The notes beneath the pieces were generated by a model. The model was not told the origin of the DNA, did not search any database, and was given only the letters and a program-made list of their open reading frames with translations. A program made the translations under genes and the position numbers. A stretch of DNA of 64,000 nucleotides from contig CP136065.1 in NCBI GenBank assembly GCA_032622095.1, forward strand, positions 205,568,151 to 205,632,150, written 5' to 3'. Positions 10,680-22,854 of the stretch are shown here, one piece after another; positions within the stretch are counted from its first letter, which is position 1; each line of letters starts with the position of its first letter. This DNA comes from Siphonodentalium dalli. Lineage: Eukaryota > Mollusca > Scaphopoda > Gadilida > Siphonodentaliidae.

Positions 10680-11080
10680 TTAATTAATCTTAGTAATCAA
10701 CATAATTATACCAAATTTGAAAGCGATCAGATAACTACCGGTACCACTAAATTTATCATTAGGAAATCAGAATAATCAACGAAATTCTAAGTAAAAAAGA
10801 GTCATAACTCTGCCAGAAATGATAGGTCCACGCCCAAATTTAAACTTGACATGTATTTTCGTGTGATTAATCATATATATACCAAATATGAAAGCAACAA
10901 CTGTTACTAAATTAATATCATCATTCGGACATCAGAATAATCAGCGAAATTCAAAGTCAAAAATAGGCATAACTCTGCCAGAAAATAACTCACCGGATTC
11001 GAATTTAACAGGGACTTTCTTTTATGTAGACCATAATAACATTGCACAGAATTCTGTCAAACATTTTTATGCCAGTTAGT
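10680..11080. repeat. Two tandem units of an 'accaaat.tgaaagc ... aactctgccagaaa' repeat
   Basis: 'accaaatttgaaagcgatca' at 10709 is echoed by 'accaaatatgaaagcaacaa' at 10880, and 'ataactctgccagaaa' ends both units. Also in copy B at 22920-23250. This kind of repeat is common in lophotrochozoan genomes as far as I recall. Confidence 0.65.
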
Positions 11081-11112
11081 ATAAGGACAAGAAATGTTTT
11101 GGACTGAATAAC

Positions 11113-12572
11113 GGACCAATCAGGGGGGGGGGGGGCGTAAAAAAGTTGCGAGACGTGGGGGTGTTTTTTTTACATTGCCATTTTTTTTACACCCACCCAC
11201 CCTTTCTTGCATTTTGTTTTCATAAATTTTTAGACACCCACCCCAAAACCCCAAAGCTTTATGTTGGTCCCCTTTGTAAAAACGACCAACCACTCTATAT
11301 TGGTCCCTTCTTTGAAAGACCAAATTATATGTTACTTCCTGTTTACAAACATGTGCAAGACACATATTTTTTGGCTGATAATTATGCGATAATCAACAGT
11401 AATCAGCGATAATCTCAACTAAATTGAACTCTAAGCAATCAACAAAGGTAGAATATAATGTGATTATATTGGTAAATTTATAACCCAGCCTATTCATCTG
11501 TGTGAATAGATGGAAAATATGTTGAATCCCCTGGAATGACAACAAAAAATAACTAGGGCCAGTGTTAGGGCCTATAATAGAATAAAAAATTACACAAAAT
11601 TAAATTTATCTTTTTTTCAGACACCAACCAGCATCAACTAGTAGGCATAGAGCCTATAGTAATACCAAAAAGGAAAATGTGCATATGAACCAGTGTACGA
11701 ATTAGCTTTTATGTATGCCTGTATGCCCACCGACCCGACCTCGCATTACGACTTAGGACTAGGCCTAAAATAATGTTTAACCCTTTGAGTTTGAACGCGG
11801 ATGGTCAATTTAGTGCCAAATCCATATACACGGATGTGCACTTTAGTGACATGTGACCGTGGAGACGAGGTCACAGTAAGCGTAACGTCATTGTGTTGGT
11901 GTAGGGAAGATAACTCCAATTTGGTCTTCTGTTTACAGTATACCGGCTGTACTCTTGATTTACTATTATATGTCTACCTGTGTCTACTATATATTATTAA
12001 CTATACATTATTCTGATACATTATGAGAATACCGGCGGTTATTTGAACGAGTGGGAGCCCTGCGCCAGGGTGCTACTAATGCTCTGGGGCCATAGTGTTC
12101 GAAGGGTTAAACATAAAATGAGTTGCCACGTGTTGAGGGTCACATGGCCATAATTGTATCACTGATTAGCTGATATTGTCAGACTGCATTAAGTTCACAC
12201 CACCCTAGAGCTATCTTAAGTATTTTTTTTATTGAACTACACCGTGAACAATTTTCAATATAAAAACTGCCAAGCAAGCTGAAACAGACACAATAAACAA
12301 AATTTGCGCGCAAAAAAAAATCAATGAAAATTTTAAACCCACCCCCACAATATTCACTATTTTATATCAACTTATGGGGGTAATTATAACAATATTGAAT
12401 GTATTAGTGCTTCTCATATTGCAACAAGCCACAACATATAAACAAATATGTTTAAAACAGTTGAAAATATGTCAATGAAAAAAAAAGTGGTCAAAAACTG
12501 TTTCCGGCCTCGGGTACCCACCCCCCCCACCTCACGTCTCGTAAAAAAAATTCGCCTCCCCCCACCTGGACC
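11113..12572. mobile_element. 1.46-kb TIR element inserted only in copy A
   Basis: Flanked by GGACC at 11113-11117 and 12568-12572; copy B has the empty site (ataacggacagatggc, 23320-23335). Degenerate terminal inverted repeats: G-run, GCGTAAAAAAG, then CGAGACGTG on the left, and CACGTCTCGTAAAAAAAATTCGC then a C-run on the right. No transposase ORF. A separate TTAA element is nested inside. Superfamily not assigned. Confidence 0.7.
11777..12110. mobile_element. TTAA element family 2, nested in the 1.46-kb element
   Basis: TTAA plus CCCTTTGAGTTTGAA on the left; TTCGAAGGG plus TTAA on the right, giving short termini CCCTTYGA with intact TTAA on both sides. About 326 bp inside, no coding. Confidence 0.65.
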
Positions 12573-15455
12573 GATGGCAAAAATGTGGTCAACAGTACAT
12601 TTGCACACGTTCATACTGCACGAATAAGCATTGCCTTGTCGCACAGTTAGGGACACACCAACGCAAGTACATGTACAACAGTTGTTGTATGTAAGTTGTT
12701 GATGCATACCCTCTTCCGGTTAGGAAGCTATAACCTCCTGGAGGAATAGTGTGTAAATGCTTCGGACCACGTCTGATAAAAGTCGCAATTCTCTATTTGT
12801 ACATTGACATTCGTCACCGATTAGACAATGGTGTTACCCAAATTAGCATACGGTTGCTCGACCGAGTTTGAATTAGAGTTATTGTTCTTGCGTTATAGCA
12901 TTAATTTTACTTTGCATAATATATATTCCATCAAAGGGCGCATGTATTAAAATTGTCACTTTCAAAGGTCCACGTGCATGATAGCAAGTTGAGTGAGCTA
13001 ACTTTCAAAGATAAATTCGTGTCAGAATGTCGTAGTTTTAACTAGTTGTATTGGACTTCCATAAGCAAATTATTTTGCTCCGTGACGTTACAAAAGATCA
13101 CGCGACACGAAAGACGTAGAAACTATGAAAACCCGCCAGCTGTCAGAATTCTCGTTTGACGTAATGAGGATGCACTCTATGTACTGATTGTCAGCGTACA
13201 TGTTGTATATACAATATTATATATGTGTTATGGGTGGTACACATTAATTGGTGTCTTTTGCAATAAATAAGTCAAACTGGAACCTGGTTTGATTATATGG
13301 TGTTCGTCCTTTCTATTCCACATACATGTATACAGTGTCGCTTGAGGCCCTTAAAGGTACTCAATCCGATTCGATGGTCCCCATATCATCACATTCCAAC
13401 AACAACATTATTTGAAATGCCGCTTCAGTTATCAGAATCTAATAATTGCCCAAAAATAATGAAAAGCACAATCAACTATAGTATAAAATTGCACAAAACC
13501 TGTTATTTATCAACATTTTGTTCAAAGAAATTTTGCCGGTTTGTCCTGGTTTGTCAAATATCGGACACAAAAAGCCACTTGATTTTAGGGTTATCCATCT
13601 TTACCCGCAATTTGGTCAAAGAAATTCTTCTCGTTGACTGTCTTTTGGGCCACCTAAAATTAAAATAGTAGATTTCAAACATCGATATCTGATCACTCTG
13701 AGCTGTGATGGGTGGGTTCCTCGACTCGAATCAAATACGTTTTACCCCCGAAGCCAAGGAAATAGTAATTTGCGAGCGTTAATTCGGATTGAGTGCCTTT
13801 AATAACAGGAGACATGTTTCATTCATACAACAAACAACGATGCGGAATCGCTGGTCTGGTATATAATGTAGTTTTAAAGGCCCACTTAATGTTCGGATCC
13901 CCAGCTCACATATTATAAATTTATATACCATTTGAAAGAGGAAGCTCCAAAACATCATATTATCAGCTTATCCGATCAAATAACTGTGAACAAAATATAT
14001 GTATATGCCCATGTATATATTGTCAATATAGTCGGATTCCTTATGTCGAAAAAAAATGGTCGCGCGTTTTCGGAATGTTAAAAGCGATATGAGAACAGTT
14101 TCTATACCACCAGTGTGTCTATTTTCATAATCTACCTGTTTCCAGCTTGATATTTTAGTGGTTTGTGTGAGGCTTTTTTTTGTGTGTACCCCTCTATCCC
14201 CCCCCCCCGTCCACCTGGTAATAAAAACATGCTATTACGCATAGCAAGTTCGGTAAGTGGCTTTCTTTGTTCTTAGAAATCTAAAAACATGGAGAGATCT
14301 TGCCACAAATTACTTAATTTCATATCTCAATGTGGAATTTTATCATAAAATCATCAGATGAATTGTATTTATGACTGCATTTTCAATTTTCTTTCCCAAA
14401 TATTAAGGTATTGTATATTCTTAAAATCAGCTAGATCACATATAGACGAACATGAATAATCTACTAGGATGTCTTGATCATATACCACAAACAAAACTTC
14501 GATACATCGATTTTTGGTGATGATATCGTAGAAAAGCTAACCCTACCCCCACCATCGCTGATTTCGCAAGTCAGATTCCTTTGTTCGAAAACAACGGTTG
14601 CGCAATTTCGGATTTTCTAAAACGACATGCGAACGGTTTATTTATCAATAGCGTGTCTACTTTCAGAGTTTATCTGTGTCCAGTTGAAACTTTATTTAAA
14701 AATAAAGTGTTTCTGGACTGTTTTAAGAAATTAAAGAGCGTTTGCTTATTACACAAATATTAATCATCATAACTAACCTTCTGGTGGATGTGCGAGTTGA
14801 AATTAACAAAATTATCAAATATGGCGGTATACTTTCAGAGTCTACTTGTTTCCAGTCTGACATTTTAGTGGAAACAAATTGTTTGGACGGTTTTAAAAAT
14901 TTAAAGAGCGTTTACTGTTTATTAACTTACACGATTAGCCTTTTCATGAATTGTGCGAGTTGATATTATGCACATATGTCAAGTATCACTCTGAAATGTA
15001 TCTTTGAGAATGATGTCGTCAGATAGGCTCCGCGGGTAGTGTACTACAGTTGCGAAGAAAACTAACGTTGGACCATATAATGTTCACAGTGGTGGAACTT
15101 AATGGCTATCATAATTATATGCATGGCTCTTACATGTAATCTATCATAACTACATGTGATTTTACCAAATTAACTTGCAATATAGTCAGGCCACCAGATA
15201 CAGTGGTTGATTAAAAATGTGGTTCATATCAATCATATACATCACAATCACGTGATCCAGTGATAATGTCCACTATTCTGCAAATGTAATGTTTATCCTG
15301 ACTACAGTTTCAGAATGTCGTTGTAAAATTGATTGGTGTTGTTTTTTCATCAATTGACAAAATTAATGTTTATTGCCAGGACGAAGTACCGCATAATACG
15401 GAGTTTTGTGCTAACAATTCTGCGAGTCATATTTATGTATGTGTCAGTCAAAACT

Positions 15456-16719
15456 TTTAGGACATGGGAATATTTTTTTTATTTCGTAACCACGAAATAC
15501 TAATTCGTGGCCACGAAATAACTAATTGTGATATACGATCGTCAGTCCCATTGTTGTAATTGAAGCGGATAGAGATGATCTGGTTGTAGTTGTCCACCAT
15601 CTTGGCATGATCCACGGCGATTTGAGATAAAGGGTGTTGCAGAGTGGCCCGTAAAACAAATTAAGTAATCACCATTTCACCAACCCGATCCAAAGTTGCC
15701 GCCTTCATGGGGGTGGGTCACATATGGCACCCACGACGTTCAGTATATCTTGGGGCCACCCTACAGCACCAATTCTACCACATCAAACGGTTAAGGGGCC
15801 GAGAAATTGTATAGGTGCCATATTTGAACCCATCTGGGGCGACCATTTTGGTTCGGGGATGGTGAAAGCCGGTGAATATTTAGTTTGTCTCATCATGGGT
15901 CACCCTACAACACACTGTATTCTACCTAAAATAGTGGGGGCAGTTGCATGGTACCCCAATATATGGACCCCAATGATCATTTATCATTTTCGCTCGAATG
16001 GGCTAAAGGTGTGAAAATTGAGCTTGCTTTGCGAGCCACCGTACAGCACCCTTTATTTGATCTATATCGGTCAAGTGACCGAGAAATAATGTGTACCCTA
16101 TTTGACCCCTTCTGAGCGGCGACCACTTTGGATCGGGTATGGTTGAAAGGGGTGACTATTTATAAGTTTGTTTTGGGCCCAACCTACAAAACCCCTTATT
16201 TGACTTAAATCGGCCAATAGATATGCCGAGTGAAATGTCATTCCCATTCGATCATTTGTGGTAAAAACTAATGAATATTCAGCTTTTCTTGGAGCCACAT
16301 GACCCGTGTTTCCCAGTTCTCAATGGGCTAGTTTATATCGGACGTTCATATCCCCATAGAGCCCGGGTCCTACACCATAAGGGGTTTATAGTAGCTTAAT
16401 TATCTGCGATCGTACTCATTGGTTCTAAAACATCATCAAGTGTAAACATACCGTAGCAGGGTGGCAGTAAGACAGTCTAGCCTGACTATGCCACCCCCTT
16501 GAATATACAATACAATATTTGTCAAATGTATTACTATGTGTATATTGAAATAAAATATCCTATCCTATCAAACCGTAAAGGTATCTGGATATATGCAAAG
16601 GTCAATCAGTTATAATTCGCCACGAATTAGTATTTCGTGGCCACGAATTAGTATTTCGTAGCCACGAATTAGTATTTCGTGGCCACGATATAAAAAAAAA
16701 CAATTTCCCATGTCCTAAA
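15456..16719. mobile_element. Nested 1.26-kb TIR element, copy in A
   Basis: Ends TTTAGGACATGGGAA and its complement TTCCCATGTCCTAAA. Just inside, ATTTCGTGGCCACGAATTAG palindromes occur in both ends (15480-15525 and 16620-16690). The interior has about four degenerate units of roughly 145 bp beginning near 'ccaccctacagcacc' (15751, 15897, 16033, 16173). No clear target-site duplication. The ORF at 15724-16014 is repeat translation. Confidence 0.75.
16440..16560 (+). repeat. LINE/SINE 3' tail relic
   Basis: The hairpin GGTGGCAG...CTGACTATGCCACC is followed by TTGAAATAAAATATCCTATCC, an AAATAAA-like end with short tandem (TATCC). It resembles CR1/L2-type 3' ends. Also in copy B near 27120-27250. 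Lies inside the nested TIR element. Confidence 0.5.
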
Positions 16720-17429
16720 CCAGCCACCGTATCTTATGGGTCATTCTGTTTTTATACTAACTTTGGAGAAACCCGACCAGCATCAATGTAACAACTACAA
16801 CAACTCATCTATGCCAATGATATGTTTATACATACACGTGGATATGGTGGTATTGTTTAAAAATGTTAAACAATGTTATCATGTCCATATGTATTGCTAA
16901 ATATTGCTGGGCATATATAGATGGTTGTTCTATAATTCCTGGTCGGGGTTATCAAAATTGGGAGTTTAAATTTTGTTCATCTGATGATAAAGAAAATACT
17001 TTCTCCGTCCACTTGATACATCCCCCGGCGTACATGTTTCACATACTAAATTAACACCTTAGTCAACATAACAAATCATCCCCTCAAATCCTTTGCCACA
17101 AGAATAAAAATAAATTCTCAGTATAAATAGGCAAGACATCTCTGGACACTTTCTAAGAGATATTTTATTTATAAGAAGATATATGTGTGCATTGTGTGCT
17201 TGGTCTTATATATAGTACAACACGGTAAGATGCAAGTGACGCAGTGCGTGGACAATACTGTGTCGAAGAACATAGTTGAGGGGATCCTTCCATCATCCTT
17301 CATAATGTATCATGACTCCATCTGTTGTGAACAAACCATCGACTAGGCTTAATGGATCGTTCTCCCCCAATAATATACTTGGCTTTGAACCGATCAACAT
17401 TTTGGGCCGTGGCATTTCCCCGTAAATTA

Positions 17430-17945
17430 GAGAGTGTCTATAGTCGGATGGTATTGGTTATGTTCAAATGGTGACACATATATGAAACTGTACATGTTAG
17501 TGCCCCATGGGCCATTGATCATTATAAGATCGAGAAACTTAGTCTAGGAAATTACCGGGAATTCACTAGAAATTGCAATTGTAGCTGACAGGGTCGTAAT
17601 TCAACGTTTGCGTTTCCGATGCAGTTAATACCCAAAATGTGAAATTTGAGATATACCTGGCCGTCAAAGTGTCTTATTTAAGGTTAGCAACGGTTGCTAA
17701 TCAAATGTCACAATGGTGTACTAATCATTCATTGGTATTGCCTTAATTTAGTCAGTGTCTAATCACATGGTGCTGGTTTTGTTCAAAGTTGGGCACATGA
17801 ATGTCTAAAACTATGCAGCCATGCTCTGCATAGGCCACTGATCATTATAAGATCGGGAGACTTTGCCACCTGTCCCGATAGCTCATTACTAACGGTTACT
17901 AAGCACCTACTGGGAATTTGCAGGAAATGCAACTATGGTTGATAT
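17430..17945. repeat. Two degenerate direct repeats (about 310-bp period)
   Basis: 'gatcattataagatcg.gag' with upstream 'ggccattgatc'/'ggccactgatc' occurs at 17510 and 17830, with parallel flanks (atggt...tgttcaaa). Part of the 5.18-kb element, also in copy B at about 28120-28625. Confidence 0.6.
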
Positions 17946-18624
17946 CTATTTTACTCATGAAGCTCTACTTTAGTGGAAATTCGAATTTACTTGATTTTCA
18001 CAGCTATACACGAAGCGTGGAAATTAACTGTCAGAATATTGATGGTGAATGTTGGGTTTCTGTCGCTGTACTGAAGTTGGCCAAATGTAACTGACGTGGG
18101 AAGTGTGAAAACAAAGCCTATATATACCGCCATAGTAAAGATATCAGCTGCACCGAAATGTCCATTTATCAGTAGCACAAATCCTGCGAAAACAGATTCT
18201 ATCAGTGCATGTGGGATCGACTCCGATGACAACGATTCAGTTAATGACAACGAAAAACTACCATCTATATACCTGTGTATTTGTGACACTACATCCCGGT
18301 ATGATCAACGATGTGGTTTTTAGAAACTAGTCAGTGGACAACAAGACAGACAAGTATCAAATAAAACAATAATATAATATGTAATCACATCGTGAACAGT
18401 CTTGTTGTGAATATTTTCGTTTGATTCAACAGGCTGCATATTATCGATATTACAAAACCATTCGACACATACTTTTGCCAATTACTGTATCTTGAGGCAC
18501 AACTATATCATGTATTGCATCTATTAAATCACGGATAGTTACAGTGGGTCAAACACGAGTGTTAGTCTACATATATAGTTGCGCACGATTGCCAATAAGT
18601 GATATTACAATCAACGTTTGAGCA

Positions 18625-18875
18625 TAACACGAAATTCTCCATAGGGTTAAGTGTTAAATTTTGATCGCAACTGTACCCAACAAGAATCATCTGAGCATAT
18701 CCATTCGTTTAAAAACTACGTCTGTGTTTCATACTTTGTATTTTTTAGAAATATCAGTACGCGCATATCATAGTACGCAAAATAGCGCCATTTAACCAAA
18801 GTACTAGAATCTCCATAGGGCTCAGTGTTAAATTTTGATCACAACTGTAGCCAACAAGAATGAACCGATCGCACC
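18625..18875. repeat. Direct repeats 'ctccatagggyt.agtgttaaattttgatc'
   Basis: Units at about 18635 and 18811 share tccatagggt and gtgttaaattttgatc, then 'ccaacaagaat'. A weaker relative (cagtgcttaattttgatctg) sits outside the 5.18-kb element at 19229, so the element may have captured or arisen from local sequence. Confidence 0.55.
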
Positions 18876-19965
18876 AAAAGTTTAAAAAATACATGTAATT
18901 GTCATATCTAGTAGATTGGAGAAGTTTCAAATCGCACCGATCACCATACGCCAGATGGCACCATCTATCGTTTTCTGTAAATACGAAACGCTCTCTAAAT
19001 TATGTTGACCACGATTTATGCCGACCCGCCAAAATTCAAGAATGGAAACAAGTGAATCCTGAAAACACACCTACTATGCATACATAATCCGTTTTCAGAT
19101 CGCTTTTAACAAACCAAAAATGCAAAATGACATAAGGAATCCGACTAATAAAGAATTTAAAAAAAAACAACAAATAACTGTGAACACGTTGTTTTTTGTC
19201 GAGGTACCGACCCGTGTTCTGAGTGGTTCAGTGCTTAATTTTGATCTGGACTGTACTGCCAGTCTATTATTATCGATGGAAGGGGAAAAACTATATCTCA
19301 TATTTTTGAATTGCATTGTGGGTAAATAAAGGGAGAAGTATTGGGGTGAATCTGAGAATATATATCACTCGGTGATCACTCCTATGCCACAGCTGTTTTA
19401 CATTCTGATGGATAAATATCTTTGGTTTTATTTCATGCCAACAATAGTCAGTAACACTGACTCTGTATCTAAATAATCAGGTGCTCAATCAATGGGTATT
19501 TCCATGCGGCACTTAGTGTGAATGAATTGGTCATATTGTCGCGTCGCTACAAGCATACTATTACCCAGGATCTATGGTAGTTAAACTATCATATAGATCC
19601 TGAATATGAAACGTGAATATCCAGTTTTGATGAGATTCTATGCATGCAGAAATTGGCCAATGACCAATTGAGACTTATTGTGATCTAATGTTTGATGCTT
19701 TGGTTCATGTTTGCTGGTTCAATAAAATTGATGTGAAACACTCCGGTAGGGTGATCAAATAGAAATGGAGAATAATCTTATTCAAATAAGTAATGTTTAC
19801 AAATATTTTATCCAAATTGACAGCACACACCGTCATTCTTATATATTAATTAATGCAGTGACTCTCGATGGCGAAATGTTTTCGTCACTGTCTTTATCGC
19901 CGATAGTTTCGTCCCGAATCGAGAAGTAAATATTTACAATTGAGCTTAGATCAGATGATGTTTAC

Positions 19966-20094
19966 AAGTCCAGGAGAGATTGGTCGACCTCTGCTCCCCC
20001 CGGGACTCAACTTCACCACACTAAATTTCTTTCTTAATATCTCCTCTAATTTTTTTTCCGTTGTTAACAAGAACAAAAAGTGGCCGCAGAGACT
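19966..20094. other. Spacer between copies A and B, left part
   Basis: No feature recognised apart from short AT-rich tracts. Confidence 0.3.
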
Positions 20095-21185
20095 CCAGAC
20101 AAGATGGCGTCCATCATGGCGGCCATTTTTTTTATATGCACCAGGTCTCTTTGATATAGTAAAGATGATATCACATGCGGTCTTGTTTTCCGCTCGATTC
20201 GTTATGCTAATATACAACCCTTACAAATTATCAAAAAATCCGACACCAGAATCAAATATGGCGGCTAATATGGCCGCCGAAATGTGAAAATATGCTATTT
20301 TTCTGATATTTCACCACCTTTCGTTTGTCTCTGTGGGAAAATATTGGCATCTTGGCGTGATGTTATAAATTTATCGTATAGAAGAGTCATTGGCGAACAC
20401 ATGGGGACCATAATATGCATTCATTTTGGGATATTTTTTATCCGATATCACGTTTTCCCAAATGCCGGTATAATATGTTAAAGCCGAATCGACGCTAATG
20501 ACCCAATGTAATGTTTCGAATCAATGAATGTTATTGCTATCATAACAACATCCATGCACATATATGTGCAGGAGATATATTCGAGCTAGGATTCCTCTTA
20601 TACCTGAGTTGAGGAATATTCACCTAAATTCAAGATGGCGGCCAAATTGGCCACCAGAAATAGAATAATCGCCGAAAATCGCTGATTTTAACATCAGTGA
20701 GCGTTATTGTGACGACAACTCCACACCTTTTACCATTGTGAGTTGGGAACACTTAGGCGGAGAACTGTCCTTATATCATATCCAAATAAAAGTCCCCCAA
20801 ATCCAAAATGGCGCCCACAATGGCGGACAGATTTTGATAAATCACCGAAATTCTCTCATTTTCACATCATTGGGCATTATTTTCGAGACAACTGCACATA
20901 TGCTGACAGTTGAGTTTGAAATACTGAGGTGAAGTCATTACCTTGGATTTCATGCAAGAAATTGTTTTCCAAATCGAAGATGGCAGCCAAAATGGCGACC
21001 GAAATTTGAAAACAAACTCACATTCCTTTACTTTCTTACGATGGGCGTTATTGTTACGCGAATTCTGCCCACAATTACATGTTCATATGGAACATTGATA
21101 TGAAGTTTTCATTTGAGTTTGGCAAACTCCCGCAGTCAAGATGGCGGCCAAACTGGCTGCCAGAAATTGAAAAGAAGTCGATATT
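20095..21185. repeat. Degenerate ~170-bp tandem array with ATGGCGGC motifs
   Basis: 'aaNATGGCGNCc' pairs occur at 20104, 20257, 20633, 20808, 20980 and 21139, each followed by a complementary-looking 'aatggcg/ttggcc' and '.gaaat..gaaaa'. Spacing is about 153, 376 (two units), 175, 172 and 159. AAGATGGCGGC is the consensus of the YY1 transcription factor site. No coding. Confidence 0.7.
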
Positions 21186-22802
21186 ATCACATAATAATTT
21201 CAACTTTTTGTCATAATATCAATCTGTATGGACGGAACGGTACATACTATAAGCCACATATTAGTTCTAACATAAGTCGCAGCCTTTTGGAAGGATGAAA
21301 ACCCACAATCGCGATGTGACATTTCAAAATCCATTCTCCACTAAGGGCCCATACTGGCCGTAAACATATATAGGTGCACCGAATAGTCATATTATGACTT
21401 CCAAGAAACAAAACAGTATCTGAGCTTATTCTGATTTGCCACATTCAGCATTACCTGGACCAGTTTTCGTCTCTTCGTCAGATTAATCTATCTCGCTCAC
21501 AATAACACAGTTTTCTTTTCTACACTTATTTGTAGAAAGGTCCCACTACTCGGAATGTTTCAAACAATACATATGCCGGTGTCCAGCTCACGTGTTTGTT
21601 TCGAAAGCTGGGAATTCTTATCCTTATTCTTGGCGAGTTTCATTCGTGGTATAGCTTATGGTATAAATCAGATGCTACATATGGAATATGAGCGTCATCT
21701 TGTGCGATCAACTAGAAAGGTATTCGGTCGATGCGTATACTAGCTTTCAGAAGGTCCTATATATCTGTGTATTTTCAGCTTATGTGACCTAATGGGGATA
21801 GCAGCATGTACACCTGGTGATCTTCCCGAACAGCCACTACTAAATATATGGTTCATCAATTCACATACTCATCTAATGCACTGACAACTTCTGTATATGG
21901 CTTCGAATGTTGAAAGCCTGACATTTGACGCCTTTCTGCTATGGCGTAGAAGACAATATTGCATAATATACACACACTTCTTGAACATGATCCTAAGAAC
22001 AATGTTGTTGGTGTCCAACAATCGCCTCACCGAACAGATCCAAGTAGATTATAACAATACACACTGTGCTAGTTTGTGGGAATGTGTCATGATAGTGGAA
22101 ATTAAATTGGACCATGACTGCACCGCCCTTTTAGTATATTTTAGATTCAGACAGGATCTCATGCGTGGTTTTGCTTTCATTGTATGATAAGATTGTATGT
22201 TCCCATCCGTTTGGAAGCCGTTCTTAATCAACTGGGCCAGACATATACCATTTACTACTACTATATAAGCCCCATCAAGACTGGGGTGTAGTCTTAAAGG
22301 CGATGCCTTTGATAGTTGGTTGATGTCATACTCACGCTGGGTGGTGGTGGGCATGGTTCAAGAAAGTGCAAATGCCATCAACACAAGGGTGAAATGTTCA
22401 ACGCGAACACCCAGATGAATGCTACGTTGATGAGATCTTGCATTCAGTTGACTTGAAACATATTTTATTTGCAAAGTATTCAAAAGGGATTGGGGCACAA
22501 TTTTTTTCAACTTATGAAGCCCCTCTCCTAATACAATATTGTAACACACATGTGATCAAGATGACGGTACAAACTTATTTACATGGTGAGAAGTTATGGG
22601 AGATATAGTGTGTAGCGCCTTCCAGAGATGATCCAACATGAGGTTGCTTCTTATCTGTGAGAAAATTTGTATTTGAAGAATGTCACTACTTTATTAATTG
22701 CATTCAGTTCAACATATGTTGGGTACACCAAGTGATTTCTTGGTAACATCACCATTCCGACCATTTTTCTGCATGAGACATATTAACTACTATATTCTAA
22801 AG

Positions 22803-22804
<2 letters not shown>
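21186..22804. other. Spacer between copies A and B, right part
   Basis: Unique in this window. Short ORFs only (for example 21897-22187, 96 codons, and its antisense shadow), none recognised. Confidence 0.35.

Positions 22805-22852
<48 letters not shown>
22805..22852. repeat. (TA)n microsatellite at the duplication breakpoint
   Basis: About 24 uninterrupted TA units. Similarity of copy B to copy A starts a few bases to its right, at 22859. Confidence 0.95.

Positions 22853-22854
<2 letters not shown>

Larger units (their letters stand above)
13977..19186. mobile_element. 5.18-kb inverted-repeat element, copy in A
   Basis: Flanked by a 16-bp direct repeat CAAATAACTGTGAACA (13977-13992 and 19171-19186); copy C has one uninterrupted version at 34924-34939. 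Subterminal inverted repeats: AGTCGGATTCCTTATGTC...GTTAAAAGCGAT about 37 bp in from the left, and the complement about 24 bp in from the right. The left repeat region recurs internally around 14570-14755 and 14815-14935 ('tttaaagagcgttt'). The right end is AATAAAGAATTT plus an A-run. No ORF above about 120 codons, so it is non-autonomous. Ends and mechanism are unresolved (see findings). Confidence 0.75.
10628..19965 (+). repeat. Segmental duplication, copy A
   Basis: Collinear with 22859-32720. Similarity starts at CATGTATATTCGATCTGA and is very high from about 12.6 kb on. Copy A alone carries a 1.46-kb insertion (11113-12572). Collinearity stops near 19878 and resumes for a perfect 33-bp match at 19933-19965. 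ORFs in copy A are mostly broken by indels in copy B (for example 13297-13668), which argues against coding. Confidence 0.92.

Noticed and set aside
13297-13668. 123-codon open frame in copy A as a gene
   Set aside because: Copy B (from about 24063) has several indels and a deletion that break the frame; no domain recognised.
15724-16014. 96-codon frame kept in both copies as a gene
   Set aside because: It runs through tandem 145-bp units of a nested transposon; conservation follows from the recent duplication.
17987-18323. 100-codon antisense and 75-codon sense frames identical in copies A and B as genes
   Set aside because: Identity reflects recent duplication; the overlapping longer frame in B (28606-28863) is broken by a TGA in A, and no family was recognised.
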